From: UBA10649 sp965227045
GTDB taxonomy: Bacteria > Actinomycetota > Actinomycetes > S36-B12
Assembly: GCA_965227045.1 (NCBI GenBank)
Contig: OZ245718.1
Coordinates: 248,001 to 312,000, forward strand
Length of the DNA: 64,000 bases
Direction: 5' to 3'
The notes beneath the pieces were generated by a model. The model saw nothing but the letters and a program-made list of their open reading frames with translations. It searched no databases and was not told the DNA's origin. The position numbers and the translations under genes are program-made. This document shows, one piece after another, positions 1 to 9,013 of the stretch; the first letter of the stretch is position 1; the number at the start of each line of letters is the position of its first letter.

Positions 1-371
1 TCCTCACGGACGCGTCCGCGGTCGCAGCCGTACGCCGGGCGCGGTCCACCTACGCAGTGCGCAGCCTCGCGGTGCGCGCCGGCCTGGCCGGTGAGGGCGT
101 CGTGAGCACCCCTGGCGACGGGATCAACGCCTGGGTGGAGGTTCAGGACGAGCGAGCCGCACTGATCACATTGGCGGCCATGGGGATCCGCGTATCTCCC
201 GGCAGTCCCTTCATCGTGCCGGGAGCCATAGGCACGGGCGCCGCGTCGAAGACCCAGCACGTACGTGTCACGACCGGGGTCCTCGATGAGCACGACCCGG
301 CACAGTTGCAGCACGTGATCTCCGCGCTCGCCACTGCGGCGAAGGCGGGCCCCACCCTTCGCGGCGTGTAG
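1..371 (+). CDS. MocR/GabR-type regulator, C-terminal end (partial)
   Basis: The 5' part lies outside the window; the reading frame is open from base 3 to a TAG at 369-371, giving about 122 residues. What is visible resembles the small C-terminal subdomain of fold-type-I aminotransferases, as found in MocR-family regulators (GntR DNA-binding domain fused to an aminotransferase-like domain): a GINAWVEV stretch, then GIRVSPGSPF, then a HVRVTTG strand and a final helix. In MocR proteins the equivalent parts are the 'GLNVWVPV', 'APG..F' and 'IRVT' segments. A stand-alone aminotransferase is the main alternative, because the N-terminal DNA-binding domain cannot be seen. It lies 63 bp upstream of the polyamine importer operon and in the same locus as gabT and an agmatinase, which fits a GabR-like regulator of GABA or polyamine use; that link is inference. 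Confidence 0.6.
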   Translation, partial: LTDASAVAAVRRARSTYAVRSLAVRAGLAGEGVVSTPGDGINAWVEVQDERAALITLAAMGIRVSPGSPFIVPGAIGTGAASKTQHVRVTTGVLDEHDPAQLQHVISALATAAKAGPTLRGV

Positions 372-401
372 ACCAAGGCAGCGGATCGGCCCGCGGATCT
401 G

Positions 402-407
402 TAGCGT
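402..407 (+). promoter_or_regulatory. Putative -10 of the pot operon (TAGCGT)
   Basis: TAGCGT lies 27 bp upstream of potD, just after the stop codon of the partial regulator. Unlike many genes here, potD also has a GGAGGG ribosome-binding site, so this transcript would have a short leader. Confidence 0.35.
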
Positions 408-434
408 ACGCACATCCGACCGGAGGGACATGCC

Positions 435-1655
435 ATGAGCACGCCGCGACCACAGGCCATCGCCGCAATCGCCGGGACCATGAGGTCGTCGGTCTCCAGG
501 CGTCGGATCATCCAGGCCGCGGGCCTCGGCGGGGTCGTCGCGTTCGCGGCCGCGTGCGGCGCGACCGGCGCGGATGCGGGCACTGAAGGCTCGTCAGTCG
601 CTGCCAGCGCGCAGGACCAGTCGGATACCGACAAGGTCGCGAACTGGTCGAACTGGCCGCTCTACATCGACATCAACGACGACACGGGCGAGCGACCCAC
701 ACTCGAGCAGTTCCAGAAGGACACCGGCATCGCCGTCACCTACACCGAGGACATCAACGACAACAACGAGTTCTTCGCCAAGGTCCGCACCCAGCTCGAG
801 CAGGGCCAGGACATCGGGCGAGACCTCGTCGTGCTGACCGACTGGATGGCCGCGCAGTGGATTCAGAACGGCTACGCGCAGAAGCTCGACAAGGCCGCGA
901 TGCCCAACTCCGGAAACATCATTCCGCGACTTGCGACCGTGTCCTTCGACCCGACGCGTGAGTACACGCTGCCGTGGCAGTCGGGCATTGGTGGCCTCGG
1001 CTACAACAAGGCCGCGCTCAAGGAGGCGACCGGTAGCGACACCATGAAGACCCTCGACGAGCTCTTCGACCCGGCACTCAAGGGTCGCATCACCGTGCTG
1101 TCCGAGATGCGCGACACCATGGGCTGCATCATTGCGTGGCAGGGCAACGACCCCTCGGACTTCACCGACGAGCAGTTCAACCAGGCGATCGCGGCGCTGA
1201 CCGAGCAGGTCGACAGCGGACAGATCCGTCAGGTCACGGGAAACGACTACATCGCGGCGCTGGAGTCGGGCGACGTCATCGCGGTGATCGGCTGGTCGGG
1301 TGACATCTTCGCGCTCGGAGATGAGTTCGCGTTCGAGATCCCCGAGAGCGGGGGCACGCTGTGGACGGACAACATGCTGATTCCGGCGCTCGCCGCGCAC
1401 AAGAAGAACGCCGAAACGATCATGAACTACTACTACGACCCGACTGTCGCCGCGCAGGTCGCCGCGTACGTCAACTACATCTGTCCGGTCGAAGGCGCGC
1501 AGGCGGCAATGGAGAAGCTGGATCCCGCCCTCGCCACCAACGAGTTCATCTTCCCGACCGAGGCGACGCTCGACCGCACGTTCGTGTTCATGGAACTCAC
1601 AGCTGAGCAGAACGAGCAGTACGAGAGGTCGTTCCAGAGCGCGATCGGCAACTGA
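435..1655 (+). CDS. potD: Polyamine ABC transporter, substrate-binding lipoprotein
   Basis: Extracytoplasmic binding protein of a spermidine/putrescine-type ABC importer, 406 residues. The N-terminus has a Tat-like motif (SRRRII, residues 21-26), a hydrophobic stretch and Cys41 in an AAAC context, so it is probably exported folded and lipid-anchored. The mature part begins with NWSNWPLYID, typical of PotD-like proteins, and has the usual alternating two-lobe pattern. The ATG start is supported by a GGAGGG ribosome-binding site about 8 nt upstream. It is the first gene of a tight potD-A-B-C operon; potA starts 1 bp after this stop. Whether it prefers putrescine, spermidine or another polyamine cannot be read from the sequence. 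Confidence 0.9.
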   Translation: MSTPRPQAIAAIAGTMRSSVSRRRIIQAAGLGGVVAFAAACGATGADAGTEGSSVAASAQDQSDTDKVANWSNWPLYIDINDDTGERPTLEQFQKDTGIAVTYTEDINDNNEFFAKVRTQLEQGQDIGRDLVVLTDWMAAQWIQNGYAQKLDKAAMPNSGNIIPRLATVSFDPTREYTLPWQSGIGGLGYNKAALKEATGSDTMKTLDELFDPALKGRITVLSEMRDTMGCIIAWQGNDPSDFTDEQFNQAIAALTEQVDSGQIRQVTGNDYIAALESGDVIAVIGWSGDIFALGDEFAFEIPESGGTLWTDNMLIPALAAHKKNAETIMNYYYDPTVAAQVAAYVNYICPVEGAQAAMEKLDPALATNEFIFPTEATLDRTFVFMELTAEQNEQYERSFQSAIGN

Positions 1656-1656
1656 C

Positions 1657-2823
1657 ATGGACGACCTGCACCTGCGCAACCTCACCAAGAGGTTCGGCGA
1701 GAACGCAGCGGTCGATGACCTCACGCTGACGATCCCAGGGGGTTCGTTCTTCGCACTGCTCGGTGCATCAGGCTGCGGCAAGACGACGACGCTGCGCATG
1801 GTCGCGGGCCTTGAGGACCCCTCCTCCGGCACCATCCACATCGGCGACAAGGACATCACTGGGCTGCGCGCCTTCGAGCGGCCGGTCAACACCGTCTTCC
1901 AGTCCTACGCGCTGTTCCCGCACCTCGACATCTTCGAGAACGTCGCGTTCGGCCTGCGACGTCGCAAGGTGAAGGACATCAAGCCCAAGGTCGAGCAGAT
2001 GCTCGACCTCGTGGAACTGGGTGCGCTTGCCAGACGCAAGCCCAGCCAACTGTCCGGCGGGCAGCAGCAGCGGGTTGCCGTCGCTCGAGCGCTGATCAAC
2101 CAGCCCGACGTGCTGCTCCTCGACGAACCGCTCGGCGCCCTGGACCTGAAGCTGCGCCGACAGATGCAGATCGAGCTCAAGCGGATCCAGACGGAGGTGG
2201 GCACGACCTTCGTGCACGTCACGCATGACCAGGAGGAGGCCATGACGATGGCCGACACCGTCGCTGTCATGAACTCGGGCCGCATCGAGCAACTGGGTCA
2301 TCCTGCGGACATCTACGAGCTTCCGCGCACGGTGTTCGTCGCGAACTTCCTGGGCCAGTCCAACCTCATCCAGGGCACCAGCGGCGGTCGATCCGGCGAG
2401 CACAGTCTGGTGTCGGCGTTCGGCGAGACATTCGCGATCCCCGCCGACCGCAACTTCGCGACCGGCAGCGCCGTCATCGTTGGCGTTCGGCCGGAGAAGA
2501 TGACGATCCTTGATCTCATCGACGAGCCGCAGGTCCCCGAGGGCAACAACCGGCTGCACGGCAAGGTCACGGACGTCTCGTACACCGGCGTATCAACGCA
2601 GTACCTCGTCATGACGCCGTGGCAGCAGGAGCTCATCGTCTTCGAGCAGAATGTGGTCGTTGGTGATCGATGCGAGGTCGGCGACGAGGTGGTCATCCAC
2701 TGGGCGCCCCAGCACACGTTCGGGCTTGACGGCTCCGAGGGAACAACCGTCGGCGTCGATCCCGAAGTGCTCGCGCTCGAGGCGGCAAGCCAGGCGCTGA
2801 TCACCGAGTCCCCGGCGAGCTGA
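1657..2823 (+). CDS. potA: Polyamine ABC transporter, ATPase
   Basis: ATPase of the polyamine importer, 388 residues. All ABC motifs are present: Walker A GASGCGKT (36-43), Q-loop Q82, signature LSGGQ (132-136), Walker B VLLLDEP (152-158) and switch His190. After the nucleotide-binding domain comes a TOBE-type regulatory domain, as expected for PotA/MalK-class ATPases. It follows potD by 1 bp and precedes the permeases, so the four genes are very likely one transcript and one complex (two copies of this subunit with PotB and PotC at the inner face of the membrane). Nothing is missing or truncated. Confidence 0.93.
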   Translation: MDDLHLRNLTKRFGENAAVDDLTLTIPGGSFFALLGASGCGKTTTLRMVAGLEDPSSGTIHIGDKDITGLRAFERPVNTVFQSYALFPHLDIFENVAFGLRRRKVKDIKPKVEQMLDLVELGALARRKPSQLSGGQQQRVAVARALINQPDVLLLDEPLGALDLKLRRQMQIELKRIQTEVGTTFVHVTHDQEEAMTMADTVAVMNSGRIEQLGHPADIYELPRTVFVANFLGQSNLIQGTSGGRSGEHSLVSAFGETFAIPADRNFATGSAVIVGVRPEKMTILDLIDEPQVPEGNNRLHGKVTDVSYTGVSTQYLVMTPWQQELIVFEQNVVVGDRCEVGDEVVIHWAPQHTFGLDGSEGTTVGVDPEVLALEAASQALITESPAS

Positions 2824-2825
2824 GC

Positions 2826-3722
2826 ATGGCTGCAGTGGTCCCGACCGCGACGAGCAAGGGGCCGGCGCCCGCAGTGACGCAGCGCCGTTCCCGAACCGGC
2901 TACCTGCTGCTGTTCCCCGGCTTGGCGTGGCTCGCAGTCTTCTTCGCGATCCCCTTCGTGACGCTGTTCTTCACCAGCCTGCAGCAGCCGGTACCGGGCA
3001 AGTCCGGCAAGTACATGGCGGGTCTGCAGTTCAGCAACTACACCGAGGCGCTCGCGGAGTACTGGCCGCAGTTCCTCCGCTCCTTCGTCTACGCGGGCAT
3101 CGCGACCGCCCTCGCCCTGCTCATCGCGTACCCGCTTGCCTACTTCATCGCCTTCAAAGCGGGCCGCTGGCGATCGCTGATGCTCGTCCTGGTCATCGCG
3201 CCGGCATTCGCGTCATTTCTGCTGCGCACCTACGCGTGGAAGACGATCCTCGCCGACGAGGGATTCATCACCTCGACTCTGAACGCGTTGCACCTGCTGC
3301 CCGACGATCGCATCCTCAACACCGGAATCGCCGTCGTCACCGGCCTGACCTACAACTTCCTGCCGTTCATGATCCTGCCGCTGTATGCCGCGCTCGAGAA
3401 GATCGATCCCCGGCTCATCGAGGCCGCGAGCGACCTGTACGCATCGCCGCAGAAGGCGTTCCGCAAGGTCACCTGGCCGCTGTCGATGCCCGGCGTCGTA
3501 GCGGGCACGCTCCTGACGTTCATCCCGGCTGCCGGCGACTACATAAACGCCGAACTGCTCGGGTCGACCAAGGACCGGATGATCGGCAACGTCATCCAGA
3601 CGAACTTCATCGAGTTCCGTGACTATCCGACGGCGAGTGCGCTCTCGTTCGTGCTGATGGCGGCGATCCTCGTGCTGGTCTTCACGTATATCCGTCGCGC
3701 CGGGACGGAGGATCTGGTCTGA
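2826..3722 (+). CDS. potB: Polyamine ABC transporter, permease PotB-like
   Basis: First membrane subunit of the importer, 298 residues with about six hydrophobic segments. The EAA coupling loop, which docks the ATPase, is visible as EAASDLYASPQKAF starting near residue 199. The N-terminal 23 residues are polar and basic (…QRRSRTGYLLL). It starts 2 bp after potA and its stop overlaps the potC start by one base, so translation of potB and potC is coupled. Confidence 0.9.
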   Translation: MAAVVPTATSKGPAPAVTQRRSRTGYLLLFPGLAWLAVFFAIPFVTLFFTSLQQPVPGKSGKYMAGLQFSNYTEALAEYWPQFLRSFVYAGIATALALLIAYPLAYFIAFKAGRWRSLMLVLVIAPAFASFLLRTYAWKTILADEGFITSTLNALHLLPDDRILNTGIAVVTGLTYNFLPFMILPLYAALEKIDPRLIEAASDLYASPQKAFRKVTWPLSMPGVVAGTLLTFIPAAGDYINAELLGSTKDRMIGNVIQTNFIEFRDYPTASALSFVLMAAILVLVFTYIRRAGTEDLV

Positions 3723-4558
3723 TGCGCTGGCTCCGGAAGAACATCATCGGGATCATTGCGATCCTCGTCATCGTCTACCTGTTCATCCCGATCGCGGTGG
3801 TCATCGCGCTCAGCTTCAACAAGCCGTCCGGCAAGTACAACATCTCGTGGAACGAGTTCTCGCTCGACGCGTGGCAGAACCTGTGCGGCGTGCCGGGAGT
3901 CTGCTCGTCGTTCGTGACGAGTATCGAGATCGGCATCATCGCCACGCTGATCGCCACCCTGCTCGGGTCGATGATCGCGTTCGGACTGGTCCGCTACCGG
4001 TTCCGTGGCCGCAGCACGACCAACCTGCTGATCTTCCTGCCGATGGCCACCCCCGAGGTGGTCATGGGTGCGAGCCTGCTCGCGCTCTTCTTGAACATGC
4101 GGTTTCCCCTCGGGATGGGCACCGTCCTCGTCGCGCACATCATGTTCATCATCTCCTTCGTCGTCGTCACGGTGAAGGCGCGACTTCAGGGCCTTGACCC
4201 ACGGCTGGAGGAGGCATCTCGCGACCTGTACGCATCGCCGCGCGCGACATTCAGATACGTGACCTTCCCGCTCGTCCTGCCCGGGATCCTCGGCGCCGCG
4301 CTGCTCGGCTTCTCCTTGTCGTTCGACGACTTCATCATCAGCTTCTTCAATGCCGGCACCCTCGTGACGTTCCCGATCTTCATCTGGGGTGCGGCCCAGC
4401 GCGGCATTCCGGTTCAGGTCAACGCGCTCGCGTCGCTCGTCTTCATCGTTGCGCTCGTGACTGTGCTCGGCGCGCAGTACATCAACCATCGGCGGCGGCG
4501 CGCTCTGGACGCTCCGGCGCCGACACCAATCCTCGTAGATCGGCTGTCGCGCTCTTAG
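3722..4558 (+). CDS. potC: Polyamine ABC transporter, permease PotC-like
   Basis: Second membrane subunit, 278 residues, with six predicted membrane segments and its own EAA loop (EEASRDLYASPRATF, from about residue 163). The TGATG junction with potB means the two permeases overlap by one base. The C-terminus is short and basic (HRRRRALD…). This is the last gene of the pot operon; 56 bp separate it from the next gene, in which no strong hairpin terminator is visible. Confidence 0.9.
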   Translation: MRWLRKNIIGIIAILVIVYLFIPIAVVIALSFNKPSGKYNISWNEFSLDAWQNLCGVPGVCSSFVTSIEIGIIATLIATLLGSMIAFGLVRYRFRGRSTTNLLIFLPMATPEVVMGASLLALFLNMRFPLGMGTVLVAHIMFIISFVVVTVKARLQGLDPRLEEASRDLYASPRATFRYVTFPLVLPGILGAALLGFSLSFDDFIISFFNAGTLVTFPIFIWGAAQRGIPVQVNALASLVFIVALVTVLGAQYINHRRRRALDAPAPTPILVDRLSRS

Positions 4559-4614
4559 TCGTTCGCTAGGGCATATGGTCAACTCCTGATCGTCTGTTAC
4601 GTGGAAAGGTCGCC

Positions 4615-5598
4615 ATGCGCGGTTCCCTGAGATTGCTCGCCCTGTCAGCTGTCGTCGGCATGGGCTTGGTAACTGCCGTGCCCGCCCAGGCCGAGCCCGC
4701 GATTGCCCCGGCTGCGAAGCCGCCCACGGTCTCGATCCCCATCACGATGGCCTCGGCCCCGCTGTCCGCGGGCGCGAACGGCCTGGTGCGGATCCGCCTT
4801 GGCTCGGGGAAGCCCTTCCTGGTCATGCTCGACACCGGGTCGGTCGGCCTGCGCGTGTTCCCCGGGGGCTGGAGCGGCAAGGTCAGCAGCGGGTTCGCGA
4901 CGGCACCGTTCTCGATCGGCGGCATCAAGACGACCGAGGACATCAAGTTCCAGGTCGCACCGACGACAAGCAAGTACATCTCCGCGTGGCGACTGCAGGG
5001 CGTGTTCGGGATCCTGGGCGTCGGAGTCGGCCGCTCGCCGCTGCCGAACCCCCTGGCGCTGCTTCCGCGCCAGCTGGGCCAGCGCTGGAGCATCCACTTC
5101 GTTCGGACTCCTTCGTCCGACCCGCAGAGACAGGGCAGCCTCGTCCTCGGCGCCACGGTGCCGGGCAATGCGCAGGCCACCTTCCCGCTCACCGCGCAGG
5201 GAACTGCCGACAACGGGGTGCGCTACTGGGCCGACCACAAGGCGCAGGCCTGCTGGACGATCGGGCGCACCGCCAACACGTGCGTCGACACCTGGTTTGA
5301 CTCCGGCTTCCACCTGACCCGAGTCAAGGGCTCGGCCTTCGCCGATGTGCCGACGACGTCGAGGTCGGGAGTCGTGCGCACAGGCACGCCGGTGGCCATG
5401 TCCGCACCGGGTGCCGCGTTCTCGGTGTGGAGTTTCCGCGCCGGGCAGACGCTGTCGCGGAACGTCATCGAGATCTTCTCAAACAAGGGCCGCTCGAGCA
5501 TCAACACCGGCAATGTCCCGTTCTTCGACTACACGGTTACGTACGACGTCAACCGCGGACTCATCTCCCTCGGCACTGGAAGGCAGGCTTCATCGTGA
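4615..5598 (+). CDS. Secreted pepsin-like aspartic-protease-fold protein (DUF3443-like)
   Basis: Secreted protein of 327 residues with a clear Sec signal peptide (cleavage likely after AQA, residue 26). It carries LDTGSVGLRV at residues 72-81, the first catalytic Asp motif (DTGS) of pepsin-like proteases, a FGILGVG segment near 131-137 that matches the usual GILGLG of that fold, and a second DSG triad at 229-231 (FDSGF). Two DT/SG motifs about 155 residues apart in one chain fit a bilobal aspartic protease; DUF3443 proteins share the DTGSxGLR motif. Whether it cuts peptides is inference. It overlaps the start of the sulfatase gene, so the two secreted proteins are probably made together. A GGAAAGG ribosome-binding site precedes the ATG. 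Confidence 0.7.
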   Translation: MRGSLRLLALSAVVGMGLVTAVPAQAEPAIAPAAKPPTVSIPITMASAPLSAGANGLVRIRLGSGKPFLVMLDTGSVGLRVFPGGWSGKVSSGFATAPFSIGGIKTTEDIKFQVAPTTSKYISAWRLQGVFGILGVGVGRSPLPNPLALLPRQLGQRWSIHFVRTPSSDPQRQGSLVLGATVPGNAQATFPLTAQGTADNGVRYWADHKAQACWTIGRTANTCVDTWFDSGFHLTRVKGSAFADVPTTSRSGVVRTGTPVAMSAPGAAFSVWSFRAGQTLSRNVIEIFSNKGRSSINTGNVPFFDYTVTYDVNRGLISLGTGRQASS

Positions 5599-7562
5599 GC
5601 ATGGACCAAACCAACGAGCTCAGCCGCCGGCGGCTTCTGCAGGGCGTTGGTGCCGCAGGAGTAGTCGCTGCGGGCATGGCCGCGGGCATGGGGAGCGCGT
5701 CGGCCGCCGAGGCCCAGCTGCCGTTCACGCCGCGCGGCAAGCTGCGACGTCGTCCGAACTTCCTGGTCTTCATCATCGACGAGCAGCGCTACGCGCCGGT
5801 GTACGAGTCCGACCAGTTGAAGCGCTGGCGCGAGGCGAACCTGCCAACCCAGAACTTCCTGCGCCGCCACGGCGTCGACTTCACCAACCACTACATCATG
5901 TCGGCGGCGTGCCAGCCGAGCCGTGCGTCCTTCATGACGGGCCAGTACCCGTCCCTCCACGGCGTGAGCCAGACCTCAGGCGCCGCGAAGAGCGCTATCG
6001 AGTCCGACCTCTACTGGCTCGACCCGTCCACGGTCCCGACCATGGGCTCGTGGTTCCGGGCCGCGGGTTACGACACGTTCTACAAGGGCAAGTGGCACGT
6101 CTCGGACGCGGACCTGTACCAGCCGGGCACCTACAACCCGCTTCCGTCGTATGACAATGCCGGTATCCCCGACCCGCGACTTGAGGACGTCTACCTCGAG
6201 GCGGGGCGCCTCGAGTCGTACGGGTTCACCGGCTGGGTCGGCCCGGAGCCGCACGGCAGCAATCCGCTGAACTCCGGGTCCTCTGGCCCCGGCGGACGAG
6301 GCCGCGACCAGTTCTACGCCGACCAGGGCGTCAAGCAGCTGACCGAGCTGCGCAACTCCGACAAGCCCTGGCTCATGGTCAACTCGTACGTCAACCCCCA
6401 CGACATCACGATCTGGGGCGACCTGTCGCTCGCGCAGCAGAGCTTCTACCTGGCGCAGCAGCTTGTCGGCTCCAACGTTCCCCAGGACCTGTTCACCGAG
6501 CTGTACAACGTCTCGTCGAACGAGGACCTCAGCAAGAAGCCGACAGCTCAGGCCAGTTACCGCGCGACGTACCCCAACGTCTTCCAGCCGCTCCACAACG
6601 GCGAGGCATACCACCGCTTCTACTACCAGCTGCAGAAGAACGTCGACGAGCAGATCGGTCGGGTCGTCAAGACCCTCGCGAGTTCGCGTGCGCAGGCTCG
6701 CGACACGATCGTGATCTACATGTCCGACCACGGAGAACTGCTGGGCTCGCATGGCGGTCTGTACCAGAAGTGGCACTGCGCGTACGACGAGATGCTCAAG
6801 GTCCCGTTCATCGTCCACAACCCGCAGTTGTTCCCCGAGGGTGTGGGCAGCCAGATGCTCTCGAGCCATGCCGACCTCATCCCGACGATGCTCGGCCTAG
6901 CCGGGCTCAACGAGGAATTGCTCCGCACGAGGTTGCGCGAGTCGCACACTCAGGTTCGCGAGCTGCCAGGGCGCGATCTCTCGCCGTTCCTTCTCGGAGA
7001 GGTCGACGAGGAGGGCATCGCCGATACGCCGCTGTTCTACATGAGCGACGACGAGCCGTCCAAGGGCATCCAGCAGATCGCCTGGAGCGGAATCAACTAC
7101 CCGGCCGTCGCACAGCCGAACCACGTCGAGACGGTGATTGCCGTCCTTCCGACCGGGCTCGCCGGTGCCAAGGAGCGTTGGAAGTACACCCGCTACTGGG
7201 ACAACCCCGCGTTCTGGACCACGCCGAACTCGCAGAACGTCGAGACGATCACCAGCGGTCGCTTCAACGTTCCCGGTGCTAAGACCGCCACGACGACGGT
7301 GACGGCGACCAACCCGACATCCGGTCAGGTTGCACCGCCGCCGGACCAGTTCGAGGTCTACAACGTCACGCAGGATCCTGCCGAGCTTCTCAACCTGTAC
7401 TCGGTGCCGGCAGCGGCGCAGACCGTGGCGACGTTGGCGAAACTGCTCGACGAGCAGCGCAAGCTCAAGCGGCTCACGCCGACGGACGAGCCATGGGCCG
7501 ACGGCTCTGCCGTGCAGTTCCCGCCGATGAACAACCCGCCGCAGTTGCCGGGGAACAACTAG
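5595..7562 (+). CDS. Tat-exported sulfatase (formylglycine-dependent)
   Basis: Sulfatase of the alkaline phosphatase superfamily, about 655 residues. The GTG at 5595 (GTGA overlap with the upstream stop) sits 7 nt after a purine-rich GGAAGGCAGG; the ATG at 5601 is a possible alternative. The N-terminus has a twin-arginine motif (SRRRLLQ) followed by a hydrophobic stretch and an AxA-type site, so export through Tat is likely. The active-site signature CQPSR is complete (Cys near residue 106), the Cys that is converted to formylglycine; FIIDEQR near the N-terminus and SDHGELLGSHG later supply metal ligands. Closest in look to choline-sulfatase or arylsulfatase A types; substrate unknown. A formylglycine-generating enzyme is not in this window. 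Confidence 0.85.
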   Translation: MSMDQTNELSRRRLLQGVGAAGVVAAGMAAGMGSASAAEAQLPFTPRGKLRRRPNFLVFIIDEQRYAPVYESDQLKRWREANLPTQNFLRRHGVDFTNHYIMSAACQPSRASFMTGQYPSLHGVSQTSGAAKSAIESDLYWLDPSTVPTMGSWFRAAGYDTFYKGKWHVSDADLYQPGTYNPLPSYDNAGIPDPRLEDVYLEAGRLESYGFTGWVGPEPHGSNPLNSGSSGPGGRGRDQFYADQGVKQLTELRNSDKPWLMVNSYVNPHDITIWGDLSLAQQSFYLAQQLVGSNVPQDLFTELYNVSSNEDLSKKPTAQASYRATYPNVFQPLHNGEAYHRFYYQLQKNVDEQIGRVVKTLASSRAQARDTIVIYMSDHGELLGSHGGLYQKWHCAYDEMLKVPFIVHNPQLFPEGVGSQMLSSHADLIPTMLGLAGLNEELLRTRLRESHTQVRELPGRDLSPFLLGEVDEEGIADTPLFYMSDDEPSKGIQQIAWSGINYPAVAQPNHVETVIAVLPTGLAGAKERWKYTRYWDNPAFWTTPNSQNVETITSGRFNVPGAKTATTTVTATNPTSGQVAPPPDQFEVYNVTQDPAELLNLYSVPAAAQTVATLAKLLDEQRKLKRLTPTDEPWADGSAVQFPPMNNPPQLPGNN

Positions 7563-7571
7563 CCCAGTCGC

Positions 7572-7577
7572 TAGTCT
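7572..7577 (+). promoter_or_regulatory. -10 of leaderless agmatinase gene (TAGTCT)
   Basis: TAGTCT ends 6 nt before the ATG at 7584, with no ribosome-binding site in between. That places the expected transcription start at or next to the start codon. Confidence 0.5.
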
Positions 7578-7583
7578 GCCGAC

Positions 7584-8618
7584 ATGTCACGCTACGGATC
7601 GCAGTTCGGTCCGGACGTCACATTCCTCGGAGTCGATCGCTGCGATCTCGGCGATCCGTCGTCCTACGCGGACGCGGACGTCGTGATCGTCGGCGCGCCA
7701 TTCGACGGCGGTACCTCGTACCGCAGCGGCGCGCGCTTCGGTCCGTCGGCAATGCGGTCCACGTGCTACCTCCCGCATGACGGATCGCGTCCCTCACTGG
7801 CGATGCGCGTTGACGGGCTGAAGGACATCCGCGTGCTCGACGCGGGCGATGTCGAGATGTACAGCGGCGATGCGCTCAAGTCCTGCGCGAGCCTGGAGAG
7901 TGCAGTCGAGCGGGTGTCGGCCTCCGGCGCGATCCCGCTGATCCTCGGCGGTGACCACACGATCACCTGGCCAGACGTCACGGGCGTCGCGCGGGCCCGT
8001 GGCTGGGGGCGGGTCGCGGTGATCCACTTCGACGCGCACGCGGATACCGGCGACATCGAGTTCGGCTCACTCGTGGGCCACGGCCAGCCGATGCGCCGCC
8101 TGATCGAGTCGGGAGCCGCACGCGGCGACCGGTTCCTGCAGATCGGACTGCGCGGCTACTGGCCCCCGCCCGACGTCCTGCACTGGATGGCCGAGCAGGG
8201 CATGCGCAGCTACGAGATGACCGAGATCGTCGCGCGAGGACTCGAGGCGTGCCTGACCGAGGCCTTCGCCACGGCGCTCGATGACTGCGACGGCGTGTTC
8301 CTGAGCGTCGACATCGATGTGTGCGATCCGGGACATGCGCCGGGAACCGGTACGCCCGAGCCGGGCGGGCTCACCGCGCGCGAGCTGCTCGACGCGGTGC
8401 GGCGCATCTGCTACGAACTGCCCGTCGTCGGCATGGACGTTGTGGAGGTCGCCCCTCCTTACGACCACGCGGACATCACCGTGCTGCTCGGCAACCGGGT
8501 CGTACTCGAGGCGCTCTCCGCAATCGCCCGTCGGCGGCAGGACGAGCGCGAGGGAACGACGTGGGACCCGCGTCAGCCGCTGCTGGCCGATCGCGTTGTG
8601 GATCAGCCGGACTCGTAG
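7584..8618 (+). CDS. speB: Agmatinase / ureohydrolase family enzyme
   Basis: Manganese ureohydrolase of the arginase/agmatinase family, 344 residues. The binuclear metal ligands are all visible: GGDHT with His125, DAHAD (Asp150, His152, Asp154) and DIDVCDP (Asp243, Asp245), followed by the signature APGTGTPEPGG. Agmatinase would split agmatine into putrescine and urea; guanidinobutyrase (giving GABA) is an equally reasonable activity given the neighbouring gabT. The polyamine importer upstream supports a role in polyamine or guanidino-compound use. The last 16 bp overlap the 3' end of the opposing secreted-protein gene. Confidence 0.82.
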   Translation: MSRYGSQFGPDVTFLGVDRCDLGDPSSYADADVVIVGAPFDGGTSYRSGARFGPSAMRSTCYLPHDGSRPSLAMRVDGLKDIRVLDAGDVEMYSGDALKSCASLESAVERVSASGAIPLILGGDHTITWPDVTGVARARGWGRVAVIHFDAHADTGDIEFGSLVGHGQPMRRLIESGAARGDRFLQIGLRGYWPPPDVLHWMAEQGMRSYEMTEIVARGLEACLTEAFATALDDCDGVFLSVDIDVCDPGHAPGTGTPEPGGLTARELLDAVRRICYELPVVGMDVVEVAPPYDHADITVLLGNRVVLEALSAIARRRQDEREGTTWDPRQPLLADRVVDQPDS

Positions 8619-9013
8619 GTGATCACCAGGCGGGCGTTCTGCCCGCCGACGAGGAGCTGGTAGCGAAGCGTCGTGTCGCACCAGTCGAGGTCTCCGCACG
8701 TGGGATCGAGGGCGATCCGCGCGACCCCACGTGCATCGGTGCGTGCGGTGCGCTCCGTGATCCACGATCCGTTGGAGTAGAACTGCAGGCGCACCTCCCG
8801 ACGGGGCGACGCCGGCTCCGCGGTGACGACGAGCGTCGGCAGGTTGCTCGCAATCCCGTACTTCGCGAGAGTGAATGTTCGCGCGGACTCACGCGATCCG
8901 TCGCTCCAGCGCCAGTAGTAGCCCTGGTCTGCTGCACCAGCAGTCGCTGGCATCGCGATGAGGCTCGCGAGCAGGATTCCTGTCCACGTTGCAGCGCGAA
9001 TGCGCAGGCTCAA
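8603..9013 (-). CDS. Small secreted protein of unknown function
   Basis: 136 residues with a Sec signal peptide (hydrophobic stretch residues 10-22, cleavage near AGA, residue 27) and a short mature domain rich in Trp, Tyr and beta-type sequence (DQGYYWRWSDGS near the start, two Cys in CGDLDWC near residues 105-111). No family is recognised. The only start that keeps the signal peptide is TTG at 9013, which forms a TTGA overlap with the gabT stop, so translation is probably coupled to gabT. Its 3' end overlaps the agmatinase gene by 16 bp in convergent orientation. Confidence 0.65.
   Translation of the reverse strand: MSLRIRAATWTGILLASLIAMPATAGAADQGYYWRWSDGSRESARTFTLAKYGIASNLPTLVVTAEPASPRREVRLQFYSNGSWITERTARTDARGVARIALDPTCGDLDWCDTTLRYQLLVGGQNARLVITYESG

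Noticed and set aside
594..1892. 432-codon frame antisense to potD and potA
   Set aside because: Both sense genes are clear members of known families; the antisense product is Arg/Leu/Val-rich with no recognisable motif.
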